Positions 17,978-27,375 of a stretch of 33,560 nucleotides of DNA are shown here, in pieces. Both the position numbers and the translations under genes were made by a program. The notes beneath the pieces are model-generated. The model made no database searches and was not told the DNA's origin. It saw only the letters and a list, made by a program, of their open reading frames with translations. This DNA comes from Fragilaria crotonensis (Eukaryota > Bacillariophyta > Fragilariophyceae > Fragilariales > Fragilariaceae), in assembly GCA_022925895.1 (NCBI GenBank), contig JAKSYS010000678.1:1-33560 (forward strand), written 5' to 3'. Positions within the stretch are counted from its first letter, which is position 1. Every line of letters starts with the position of its first letter.

Positions 17978-18415
17978 CGAGCTTCAAACAGAACGATTCT
18001 CCAACTAGGATCATCACGTCAACGCTAGGGCGTCCGGTCCCAATCTCAGAGTAAGGCCGAGTTGCGAGCCACGCTGGAAAGGCATTTCACAAGTCCTGGC
18101 AAGCAAACTCATCGGCCCACAGAAATAATCGCGTGTCGAGCCTGTGCTACATCCGGAGCATCGGCAGAGCGTGGTATATCTGATGACGCCGATCACAGAC
18201 GAGTGTCTTATGGCGACCAACCGACGAACAAGGAGAGCGTAGGTGTTGATCGGGGAACGGGATTTGAAAAGTCTGATGTAGTCCGAGCAAATAGCAGAGA
18301 CCTGAGAGTAAGAAAACCAACCCAAAGGGGGAGAGCGTAACGAGATAATCGGTTAGAAGATGGAGTGCGCACGCAGATGACCTAAGACGACGTATCAGCA
18401 TGATATAGGATGTTG
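17978..18415 (+). pseudogene. Duplicated 3' tail of the RING/TPR gene
   Basis: It matches 13739-14160, including GAGCTTCAA, GTATGGCGACCAACC-like, AAAAGTCTGATGTAGTCCGAGC and CGTATCAGCATGATATAGGA. A 92-codon frame (18062-18340) still reads SYGDQPTNKES and FEKSDVVRANSRD, like the parent tail, but there is no RING or TPR upstream and the donor GTGAGC of the parent is changed to ACAGAAC. No start or promoter is apparent, so it is a passenger of the duplication. It lies beside the 3' end of HPAT copy 4. Confidence 0.7.
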
Positions 18416-18421
18416 TGCCTA

Positions 18422-19855
18422 TTATCCAGGATTGTCTTCCTTTCCGTCTCTCTCATACGGATTTGTAGGATCATTCAGCATTTCTTGAAATAGGGTCTCG
18501 TCGTGGAAGTGCCAGCTCTTGTCAAAGTTCGCTTTCCCACCGCAATGCTTTTCTTTCAGTGACATAGACACTTCATTCAAGGAATAGATGATATTACATA
18601 ACATCCACCCATGCAGTACAGTGCTGTGTAAGTGATTTCGTTTCACGAAGTTTTCGCCTTCAATACCGTTTGGAAAGGCGTTCCAGTCATATATTTCAGC
18701 AACATTCAGCGGAGGTTCTTTCAGTAATGGGGCCTCGCACTCGAAGAAGTCCTCTCGAAGCTTGTATTTGCTGAAGAACCAGCGTCCGAGGGCGTATCGC
18801 TGACAATAGTGCAAGACAAGAGGCAGATTCTCTTGTGGGATTTTTGGCGAGCAGGCCTCGGCTCGCGTCACATTATCAAGGAACTTGAAACCCTCGTGCT
18901 TGCCCCCACCTGATATATCGGATACCATAAACTCGGGTGTCAGTTGATGAGCTAACTTGAGATGAGCTGCGGCAACGGAGTAGGCATGCATTTCAGCCAT
19001 GAAATGAGGAAAGAGGTCGTGCACGCGAGGTAGAAACTTGACCCAGTGTTTGGCAATAGCATACATATCTTTGCCAGTGGCCAAGTACGGCGGACCAGCT
19101 GGATAATACAACGCCGCTTCTCTATCTGTCAACTTATGAACCGGAGAGTCAGGTCCCACGACATGCGACACATTTCCATTCAAACAACTCAACCAGGCTG
19201 AGCCATATGCATATTGTTGAGCGATCGGAAATCCGTGGACCACCTTGTTGCCCTTGAGTGCCCCAATCCATGTAGGCTTGAAGTTGCCAAAATCATGTGA
19301 AATCGGTCTCAGAAGCATCATGTCGGGATCCACGATGATAATTATGGAATCATCATGATCAGCTGCTTTCTCCGGAAAACCAAGTTCCTTTTCCATCCAG
19401 TCTAACAAGCCATGGGGTTTGTTCCAATATTTCTGGTTGTCATGCACGTCGAAATCAGGAGTTATGTGCATCTGAAAGTCTGCGCTAAGTGGAGCAATCT
19501 TTTCCGCATGAATCTTCGTCAACGCCGCCGCTTCTTCTTTTGTGCACCCCGAAACCAATCTTGTCACAGTTCCTGCCTGTTTCACTTTCTTGGCAAAGTG
19601 AAAGAACGCCATTCCTTGCCAGTTTTGAAATGGCGAGCAACTTGTCGAGAACACCATATGATAGTTGGGGCCCGAACTTTTTGGCTTGTGCTCTTGTCGG
19701 ATTTGGTAGCCGCCTTGGGCTGCAGAGATTTCAAGTAAAGGGTGGTTGTTTGGTTGCACATTTGCCGGGGGGAGAAAGCTCATGAATGACAGCAACGTCA
19801 TCATACCCACCGCCGAAATGGCAACAAACAGCATGAAGGGTTGGATTTTCTTCAT
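18422..19855 (-). CDS. HPAT/SGT-like peptidyl O-glycosyltransferase (copy 4)
   Basis: A 477-residue type II membrane protein, the recent sister of copy 3, with no length difference and only scattered substitutions. The anchor lies at about residues 7-29. Motifs: YHMVFSTSCSPFQNWQ (about 65-80), WNKPHGLLDWMEKELGF, DPDM (D166, D168), YAYGSAW (G208), AGPPYLATGKDMYAIAKHW and EMHAYSVAAAHLKLAHQL. All blocks expected in an active enzyme of this superfamily are present. Differences from copy 3 concentrate in the stem (about residues 32-62) and near 385-400. Function as for the other copies: Golgi glycosylation of secreted proteins, substrate unknown. Confidence 0.85.
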   Translation of the reverse strand: MKKIQPFMLFVAISAVGMMTLLSFMSFLPPANVQPNNHPLLEISAAQGGYQIRQEHKPKSSGPNYHMVFSTSCSPFQNWQGMAFFHFAKKVKQAGTVTRLVSGCTKEEAAALTKIHAEKIAPLSADFQMHITPDFDVHDNQKYWNKPHGLLDWMEKELGFPEKAADHDDSIIIIVDPDMMLLRPISHDFGNFKPTWIGALKGNKVVHGFPIAQQYAYGSAWLSCLNGNVSHVVGPDSPVHKLTDREAALYYPAGPPYLATGKDMYAIAKHWVKFLPRVHDLFPHFMAEMHAYSVAAAHLKLAHQLTPEFMVSDISGGGKHEGFKFLDNVTRAEACSPKIPQENLPLVLHYCQRYALGRWFFSKYKLREDFFECEAPLLKEPPLNVAEIYDWNAFPNGIEGENFVKRNHLHSTVLHGWMLCNIIYSLNEVSMSLKEKHCGGKANFDKSWHFHDETLFQEMLNDPTNPYERDGKEDNPG

Positions 19856-19885
19856 AGTTCCTCGTTCAATTTATGCATCGAGTTT

Positions 19886-20705
19886 GACCCTATCAAAAGG
19901 CCAACATCCATGCACAGTGTGCAGAAGAAGCATTCACAACATGTGCTCTACAGCTTTGAGTGGTAATTTCGTATGATTCCTGCATTCCTGCAGTACTGTA
20001 CCATGGTACTAGTAAGTTTGTCGCCAAAAATGCATGACAGTTGTTACTGGTTACGGAGTTCTACCGGTAGTTCAATGCAACGTCTATGTAACCGTTAGTG
20101 ATGACACTGTATCTATGTACAGTACCTAGTACACAGATTCAATGACTTCTTCAGTTCTCAGCGGTACCAGTGCACCAGTACACTACAGTTCTTCAGTACG
20201 TGTACTCCAGTTGTCGAGAACTACCGGTGTGCTACTGTACCAGGTACAGTAGTTCCAGTACGTAGGACTGAACCATACGGGTCCGATTAGGTTTCACCAA
20301 TTTGACGTCAGCGCCCACGTCACAGTACTGATGTCTTCACGTTCAACGTACTGACATACAGTACTACAGTAAGACAGTAACATACTGAGAGCATCGTGAT
20401 TGGTATGAAATACGCGCTGACGTCAAATTGGTGAAACCTAATCGGATCTGGTTACTGTAGCGGACGGCGCACATCCAGAACTCTGCAGTACTGGAGTATT
20501 GTACTATCAGGCGGTAGTAGAGTACCAGCTTCTGGGTACCAGGTACAAGTACCCGTACTGGTATGAGCAGCGTTAAGACAGATTTAATCGACTCTACGCT
20601 GTACATGTTGACGGTCTGGCGACTCACCACTCATTCCTAGAGTAGAGGGAAATACAATACACAATACTCCTTCATCTTCGATAGGAAAAATACTGAGAGT
20701 CGACA
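19886..20705. other. Intergenic region with GTAC islands and a perfect inverted repeat
   Basis: This 820-bp stretch separates the divergent HPAT copy 4 and NOP9-like genes and should contain both promoters. It is among the densest GTAC regions of the window (about 19988-20280 and 20340-20560) and contains the 33-bp inverted repeat at 20282-20446. No gene is supported. Confidence 0.5.
20282..20446. repeat. Perfect 33-bp inverted repeat, 99-bp spacer, CRE-like palindrome in each arm
   Basis: The left arm 20282-20314 and right arm 20414-20446 are exact reverse complements (TCCGATTAGGTTTCACC ... on the left). Each arm contains TGACGTCA (20303-20310 and 20418-20425), the palindromic cAMP-response-element core also described in CO2/cAMP-responsive diatom promoters. 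The spacer is GTAC-rich and carries no ORF. It could be a small MITE with 33-bp terminal repeats or a regulatory module about 260-420 bp upstream of the NOP9-like start. Confidence 0.8.
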
Positions 20706-22821
20706 ATGGCGGATTTCGATTATAATCGCCCAAGACGGCCCAATCCTGAGACCATCGCCTACCTCAAGTCTCTTCCCCTATCTCTTGTCCCTGCTAAGGA
20801 AGAGATCTCGAAGTTTCTTGACAAATCCGACAAAGAATTCCCTTCACTCTTGGCAGCCTCCATGGCCGCTATTGACGAAATTCGTCATGAAGTTGCTTCC
20901 CTTGCGGGAGACGAAGATGGTGCACAGATTATCGAACTCATGGCGCATATTTCCCTTCCCTATTCAGAAACGGCTGCTCGTATTCTAATGGCAGGGTTGA
21001 GTGGCTATCATTTACATCTAGCGACCCATCGCTACGGATCTCATGTCGTGCAGACGATTTTGCAGCTTGCAGTGACGTCGTCCTCGGACACGGAGTTAGC
21101 GCAACATGATGATGCTCCGCAGCTTTCTACAAGTAATCTTCCTTCGCTGCAAGAATTGATCACCTGCATGGTCGAGGAATTAACGCCTTCGGCTCCAGAA
21201 CTGGCCGTGCATATTTGTGGGTCACATGTTCTGCGATCGCTTGTTTGTGTGTTAGGAGGCGTGCAACTACATCAGCCGGAGAGAAGTTCTGCTCGACGCG
21301 GTCGCGAAAAGACAAAGAAGAAGAAAAAGAAAAAGCAAGACGACTCGCAGCAAATCACCAATGCGGGCATTCTGGAAATGAGCCCTGCACCCAAGAGTTC
21401 CAGATTCTTTGCGGACAAAGAGTCGCTTCAATCCCTTTTGGACTCTTTCTGGGGATCTGACAAGCTCGGTGAACTGCAGAAAATAGCGTGTCACCCTAGC
21501 GCTGGGCCACTCCTGATGGTTTGCCTTCGCGTTCTGACTTTCTGTTACAGCGCGAACACGGACAATTGGATTGACTCTGGCGAGAAAGGCAACAACAATA
21601 AACTCGGAATCCTCAAAGCTCAACCTCAGTACGAACTCGGTTCTCCGGCTCACGACTTGGTCAAGCGACTCTTGTTGTTGAATGATTCAAAGCAGGATAA
21701 AGTTGGAGAAATCATTTACGGTTTGTCCGGTGAACCGCGTGGATCACATGTGTTGGAATTACTGATGCGGATCAGCCCTGATGAAATCTACAAAATTATT
21801 TTAGCCAAGGGTGACTTTGCAAACACCCTGCAAGAATATGTGGAGCACGATGTGAGCAACTTTGTAGTGCAAACATTGTTCTGCACCGTTCGTACGAAGG
21901 AGCAAGCCGATCAACTGCTCCGAAGTGTGGAAAGGCTCGTTGCAAACGGCTACGCCATTGACTCAAGAAAGAGTCGGGTGGGTATCTTTTGGAGAGCCGC
22001 AGAACTAGCTGCAAAGTTCCAGGTACACCAGGAACCGCTTCTCAAGGCATTGAGCCTTGGAACAGGGGCATTGATGACACTCGATGGGGATGTTCCAGTT
22101 CTGGAACAAGGAGCGAACTCGTCAGAAAGCCGCCGACAGGCTTCCCCTGTCCCGCTGAAAGACTGCATTCATCCCTTGCTTAATCTCAAAGCTCCTTTGA
22201 AACATGGCGATCGCCTCACATTAGGGGTGGAAGGAACCAGGGCCATTTACCATCTTCTGCGTTTTGAGCCCAAACTATGTGGTGGCCTGCTCGATGGATT
22301 AACGAGCATGACTCCAGACGAGCTCGAGATGCTAGCAAAAGATGGATTGGGAGTCGATGCGTTTGGGACGGCATTTTGATGGCCCTATTAGTGAGAAACC
22401 CTTTCAACATGCCGCTTGCAATCTTTTGAAACGATTGAGTGGTCGGTGGGTTGCCCTGGCGTCTGATCGCGTCGGTCATCATTGCGTGATGAAGCTATTT
22501 GATGCCTTGAAGTTGGACGACAAGGCAGTACTGACGGCTGAATTAGCTCAGGGTAGCAACCGGCTTGGAGGAAGTGCAATGGGTAGGAGCATCATGGAGG
22601 CCTGTGCTGTGAACGCTTTCTTGAATGGAGAGAATGCCTGGAAGGATGCTGTACGTAAGCTAAACAAGGGCGACGCATGGGTTAATGATCTTTTGGTTGC
22701 AGAGCCAGAGGGCAAGAAGAAGCGTCAACGCAATCAACCGCAAACAGAGACTGCCAAGAAGTCGAAACCATCCGCGGTCGACTCAATAATACAAACAATC
22801 ACCAACGCTGTGAAACAGTGA
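20706..22821 (+). CDS. NOP9: NOP9-like PUF (Pumilio-repeat) RNA-binding protein, frame broken near 22350-22377
   Basis: A nucleolar PUF-repeat protein needed for 18S rRNA maturation in other eukaryotes. The first frame (557 codons to 22379) starts MADFDYNRPRRPNPETIAYL and contains degenerate PUF helices such as LATHRYGSHVVQTILQL, AVHICGSHVLRSLVCVL, LSGEPRGSHVLELLM and YVEHDVSNFVVQTLF, plus a Lys-rich insert (KKKKKKKQDD, about residue 205). The second frame to 22821 continues with LASDRVGHHCVMKLFDAL, SAMGRSIMEACAVNAFL and a basic tail (KKKRQRNQ). Between them a third frame gives the PUF-like GSRCVWDGIL; one added base at GGG 22349-22351 and one at TTTT 22374-22377 join all three into about 705 residues. 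Either these are homopolymer undercalls or the C-terminal repeats have been lost. The NOP9 assignment rests on repeat order and the basic insert and tail. Confidence 0.75.
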
Positions 22822-22858
22822 GCAGTCAAAGGCAAGGAGGTGCTTTCTCTCGTTTACC

Positions 22859-23956
22859 CTAGGCCAATAAACCCATGTAAGGCATAATGATTTGTGGAAT
22901 AGGCTCTTCCGACGTGCCTGTATCTCCCAACGAGATCATTTTCTTCGCGGTTGTGACTCCACTCATGACGAGGACTGAGATCATTCCACTGTCTTCCCCA
23001 AACTTTATATCGGTATCTAGCCGGTCTCCAACAAACATGGTTCGTGCAGGATGCAGATTGTGCTCTTTGATTATCATTTGCGCCAGTACAGGGCTTGGCT
23101 TGCCTACATTGATCGACATTCGCCGTGAGCCGTGCTCAAGCGCCTTGACAATGCATCCATTTCCCGGTAAATGTCTACCATCGGCACCCACCAGGTCAAA
23201 GGAGTCTTGATTGGTGGAAATGAAAAGAGCGTTGGGATTTCGCTGAAGTAGCACGTTGGCTATTGCGAGCTTTCGGTAATTGAAGGCCGTGTCCAAGCCA
23301 ACACACACTGCGTCCACTGGATTCTCTGGAAAATTGTAGTCGGCCAACTCATCGCGGCTCATGGAGGCCGGTTGATCCGCGCATGTACCACCGGAGACAA
23401 TAAACCCAGCTTCTTGAATTTCTGAGCAAAGTCCTTCCGATCCCACAACGTGCACTCTTGAACCACCTGGCAAGTTGTTCCTCAGGTATTGTGAGCAAGC
23501 ATAAATGCTTCCGACCATTTGATCTACGGTAAGACCGTCACAGTCCATGATTTCCGAAATTTTGGACTGAAGCTGTTGTCGATTCATAGCTGCATTATTC
23601 GTAACAAAGAAGCACTTCTTGCCGTTCTCTAGCAAAGTCTTTAGAGCTTCGGAGGCGTTGGGTGACAGGTCTTTGCCACGATAGAGGACGCCGTCGCAAT
23701 CAAACAGGATTGCATCTACATTTTCCTTCACAAATGATGCCGCTTCCTCTCTTGACGTCCAAATTACAGGCTTCTTGGAAGACATAATATTTCCGTAGTG
23801 TGAAATTAGTTTCTGGGTCTCCTGCACTGATTCCTCCAGCATAATGTCGGTGATGGACCGAGTTGCACACACATGGTTGATCTGTCGTGCCGAGACGCGG
23901 ACCACGAAGGAGAGGGATGGCGAAAGCATGGATGCCAAGACGATTGACATCTTCAT
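22859..23956 (-). CDS. HAD-superfamily phosphatase, phosphoglycolate/4-nitrophenylphosphatase type, probably plastid
   Basis: A HAD phosphatase with a class II cap, like eukaryotic phosphoglycolate phosphatase, which clears the Rubisco oxygenation product 2-phosphoglycolate. I prefer the start at 23956 (MKMSIVLASMLSPSLS-FVV) because it gives a signal peptide with an S-F junction of ASAFAP type; an upstream ATG at 24019 would add 21 residues and bury it. From the preferred start, motif I is DCDGVLY (D86, D88), motif II VTNNA (T119-N120), the motif III Lys lies in VGKPSP, and motif IV is GDRLDTDIKFG; total 365 residues. All catalytic positions are present. A pyridoxal phosphatase or other small-molecule substrate cannot be excluded. 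Its stop is 38 bp from the end of the NOP9-like gene. Confidence 0.85.
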   Translation of the reverse strand: MKMSIVLASMLSPSLSFVVRVSARQINHVCATRSITDIMLEESVQETQKLISHYGNIMSSKKPVIWTSREEAASFVKENVDAILFDCDGVLYRGKDLSPNASEALKTLLENGKKCFFVTNNAAMNRQQLQSKISEIMDCDGLTVDQMVGSIYACSQYLRNNLPGGSRVHVVGSEGLCSEIQEAGFIVSGGTCADQPASMSRDELADYNFPENPVDAVCVGLDTAFNYRKLAIANVLLQRNPNALFISTNQDSFDLVGADGRHLPGNGCIVKALEHGSRRMSINVGKPSPVLAQMIIKEHNLHPARTMFVGDRLDTDIKFGEDSGMISVLVMSGVTTAKKMISLGDTGTSEEPIPQIIMPYMGLLA

Positions 23957-24246
23957 TATTGTGGATGCTAGTGCGTGATGAATTGGTGTTCTAATGACTG
24001 TGCGGAGGGTATCGATCACTGCCTATGTAGACAGACCTAATGGGTCGTCACGGTATGATGTGCAAAACCTGAGGAGGGATTCCACAAGTTGTGTTCACAG
24101 TCGATATGCATTCTACGGTCTACGGTATAGGATACAGTACTGGAGTACTCCGGGTTTGCACATGATCCTTGTATGCCGAGGGGACCGAATTTAGGCCGCG
24201 ACCTACAGTATTACTCCGGCTATGCTACCCAAGGGCATCTCATAAG
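23957..24246. promoter_or_regulatory. Short gap, presumed HAD gene promoter and ABCG gene 3' end
   Basis: 290 bp with a small GTAC patch (about 24118-24150: CTACGG repeats and AGTACTGGAGTACTC). No gene is seen. Confidence 0.4.
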
Positions 24247-26398
24247 TCACTCCCTGTCACCACTCTTTTTCGATCGTAGAGCCAGATAAGCAATGTACCT
24301 CGGAACAGTGCTGAGGACAAGAAGCATGCCCACGTTGAAAGCAAGTGAGCCATCCACCCTGAGGAACGCCTTGACTTGATCAGGAGTTGCGTATCCCGTG
24401 TCAGAATCTCCACATATATCCTGCAGGACTCCGCTTCCGTCACAAGGAACATTTTCATCAAACACGAGCTGTTGCGCTGCATCAAAAGCGAACTTGAAAG
24501 GCGACAAATATCGAGCCCAAGAAACAAAGGCGGGAACGTTCTCGACGTAGAAGCCGCCGAGCAGCATCAGTCCCAACGCAAATACAGTCATTACAGCAAG
24601 CGCCTTCTGCAGGTCGTAAATGCTAGCGCCGACGAGGAGACCAACTGCTTCACCAGACAAGACACTTAGCAAACTGCATCCTGTCACTCCGAGAAACACT
24701 GTAAACTTCCCGTTGACTCCAGACATCCAGAAGGAAATGATGGTGTAGATGAGAGGAAGGATAAGGCGGGTCGGAGCTTCACTGGTCGTCTTGGCCAAAA
24801 AGTAGGCACTCAATCGATAGGATCCACTTGCACGTTCCTTGAGAATCACGTCACGCTCAGTAGGAAAGGCCATCAAAGCATTGAACATGGAATCAAACAC
24901 CCAGTATGTCATGGCGAAGAACAAGAATGACGAGGTGTCTGGCACTGATGCTTCAGTGTTTCCTAACTGGAAATACAAAAGACCCGTGACAAGTCCAAGG
25001 GCAGCAGACTTGATAAAGTTGAGAGGAGTGAAGATGGCGGAGCGACTGTTTTTCATACTCCTGTGTGTCAGCACAAGGTACTGAGATAACCAGTTAGTGT
25101 TGTACTTGTTCATGCTTTCCAACAAACTTTGATCCTTCGGTGTTTCGCTCGGCCAAGATTCCACGACATGCATGTCCTGCTCCCTCGCAAGCGCCTCATT
25201 GTCCCACGAATCAATTAGACGTCCACGAGGTTTGCCTTCGTCGACCAAGGATGATTTACGACGATGATGGAGGGGTTGGGAGGAAGCGTCAGGAGTATCT
25301 TTGTCTTCCCCCGTTGGTCCATCCAAGAGTATAGATGGTGTTTGAATTGCGCCTTTCGTACGTGTGGAATCATTATCGGCTAGGCCGTAGACAACATCCT
25401 CGACGAAGTTATCGGAAACCAGCAAGTCCATCCAATGATCAGCAGCATTGTACCCTTCCGGTGTCTTAAACCCAAGGTCACTAAGATATGACAATGAGCA
25501 AACGGGAGTTCCAAAGAAGACCACATTGCCTTCCGCCAACATGAGGAGCTTATCAAAGGATCGAAAGACAGCAGAACTTGGTTGATGTATACTTGTGATC
25601 ACTGTCTTCTTCTCTGAGCGGCATAGTTTATGTAGTAGCTCGATCAGCGCAACCGCGCTCGTGGAGTCAAGACCACTTGTGGGTTCATCCAAGAGGAGCA
25701 CCTCGGGATCTGTGAGAAGTTCTGTAGCAATGTTTATTCGCTTCTTTTCACCTCCGGAACAAAGCATGATGGGAGAACCCGCCACCTTGTTCAATCTTAG
25801 CAGGGAAATCACCTTGTCAACCTCAACAATCTTATCTTCCCTTGAAACCGTGGACGGAAGCCGGAGAAGGGCAGTGTAGACAAGCTGGTCTTTGACTGTC
25901 AAGTGGTCAAAGAAAACATCAGATTGCTTGACGTACGCAATCTTGGACATGAGCTTCTTTCTTGATTGAGAAGTAAGAGGCCTGCCGTTAATACTAATAG
26001 TACCAGTGTCATAGCTCGAGCGACCAGAAAGAATATTGAGCAAGCTGGTCTTTCCGCTACCTGAGGCAGGAGAGTGAGATGCTGCCACAACGTGGAGGGA
26101 GAGGGAGGAGCAAATACGCACCAGATGGACCCATCAATGCCAGCACCTCGCCAGGTTCGGCCGATCCTGATACTTCGTCCAAAATGGTCTTGACCACTGG
26201 GCATGCCCTAGAAAGGGAATCCCTGGAGCCTGCAGTTTGTGATGCGATGGACCCCCTCAGCAAACCTGACGATAACTCCTTCACCTGCACCTTCTTTACT
26301 ATTCGACTCCATCTCAAATGAAAGCCAAAGTTCTGAGATGGCAAGTCCCTGGGGGGATTGGCCTCAACGTCAGTGTTGGCGTGGTTTTCACTTATCAT
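24247..26398 (-). CDS. ABCG (White-type) half-transporter, two exons
   Basis: A 696-residue ABC half-transporter with the nucleotide-binding domain before the membrane domain, the order of the G subfamily. Exon 1 is 26122-26398 and exon 2 is 24247-26060; the 61-bp GT-AG intron splits the Walker A loop (GPS|GSGKT), which becomes complete only after splicing. Other motifs: AYVKQSDVFFDHLTVKDQL (Q-loop), LCSGGEKKR (signature; C replaces the usual V), VLLLDEPTSGLDS (Walker B, D-loop) and ITSIHQPSS (H-loop). The C-terminal half has about six membrane segments, starting at LNFIKSAALGLVTGLLYF, and includes MAFPTERDVILKERASGSYR typical of ABCG. An in-frame TAA lies just upstream of the ATG. It probably dimerises and exports lipids, sterols or xenobiotics; substrate unknown. 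Confidence 0.92.
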
Positions 26399-26780
26399 CA
26401 GGTGAAGAGGTTATCAACGTTGTTCTTGCTTGGGGTGTATGAAAGTGAAGAGAGGAGCTTAAACCAAGGGAATATTTTTGTGCGAAGGTTTTTGTTAATT
26501 CTGTTCTTCAGATGTGCTCAATGCATAGACGTGCATGAAGTGACAAGTGACTCGATGATGTTGGCGGAAATGAACAATGAATCTGACGCATTTGAACTGC
26601 ACACTACACGAATCGTGTTTCTAGCGAGCGACGACTGACGATGCATGTTGCATGTTCCTTCGATGCCGGTACTCGAGTACTTGTAGCCGGTGCATACTCC
26701 TTGGACTCGGAGCGTAATGGTGGAATACATACCTTGTAGCATTACTAAAAAGCCATATATCCTACTCCTTTTTAAATTTG

Positions 26781-26843
<63 letters not shown>

Positions 26844-27375
26844 GGAGTATGACCACTCTGAGGTACCGTTGTACTGTTACGTGGATCACATGTACTACAG
26901 GTCTACAGTACATAAATCGACGGTAATTTATGTCGACAGTGTCCTACGTTACTGAAGTAAAATACTATACGGATTCAAAGTTACTGGACGGAATACTCAT
27001 TGAATTTGCTGTAAACAGGTTGCTTCGCAAATGCTCTATGAATACTGTAAAACACCAGAATGTATCGTACATACTCCGATCAGTTGTGAGGAACCCACTA
27101 GTAGATATAAATATATGACATGTGACATGTGTTACAGCATCATCCATGCTACTACGGTACCACTGTACCTCGTGAAAGCAACAAGTAACTCCTACAAACT
27201 CCAGTATGATGCAAGTCGTACGCCGGTAGACTCCGAGCATACACGGCGCACTCACTGAGCTCTAAACCCACATGCTACATGGGCGCATTCATTGAACAAG
27301 TAATTGAGAAGAAATCAGAGAGCATGCACAACAACTTAAAATTCATACACAGCTACGCGAATCAGATCCAAGAGC
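26399..27375. other. Intergenic region with a GT microsatellite, no supported gene
   Basis: About 980 bp between the 5' end of the ABCG gene and the 3' end of the four-TM/disordered-tail gene. It contains GTAC words (about 26665-26695 and 26855-26910), the GT repeat at 26782-26840 and otherwise unremarkable AT-rich sequence. Short frames here are interrupted by the microsatellite or have no recognisable features. Confidence 0.5.
26782..26840. repeat. (GT)29 microsatellite
   Basis: An uninterrupted GT dinucleotide run of about 59 bp. Runs of this length are expected to vary between alleles and may be mis-sized in assemblies. Confidence 0.95.

Larger units (their letters stand above)
17978..19885. 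repeat. Segmental duplication, copy B
   Basis: The second copy of the 1.9-kb block at 13739-15635, in the same orientation. Its left edge abuts the NOP9 fragment and its right edge lies about 30 bp upstream of the HPAT copy 4 start codon, where the two promoters lose similarity. Confidence 0.75.
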
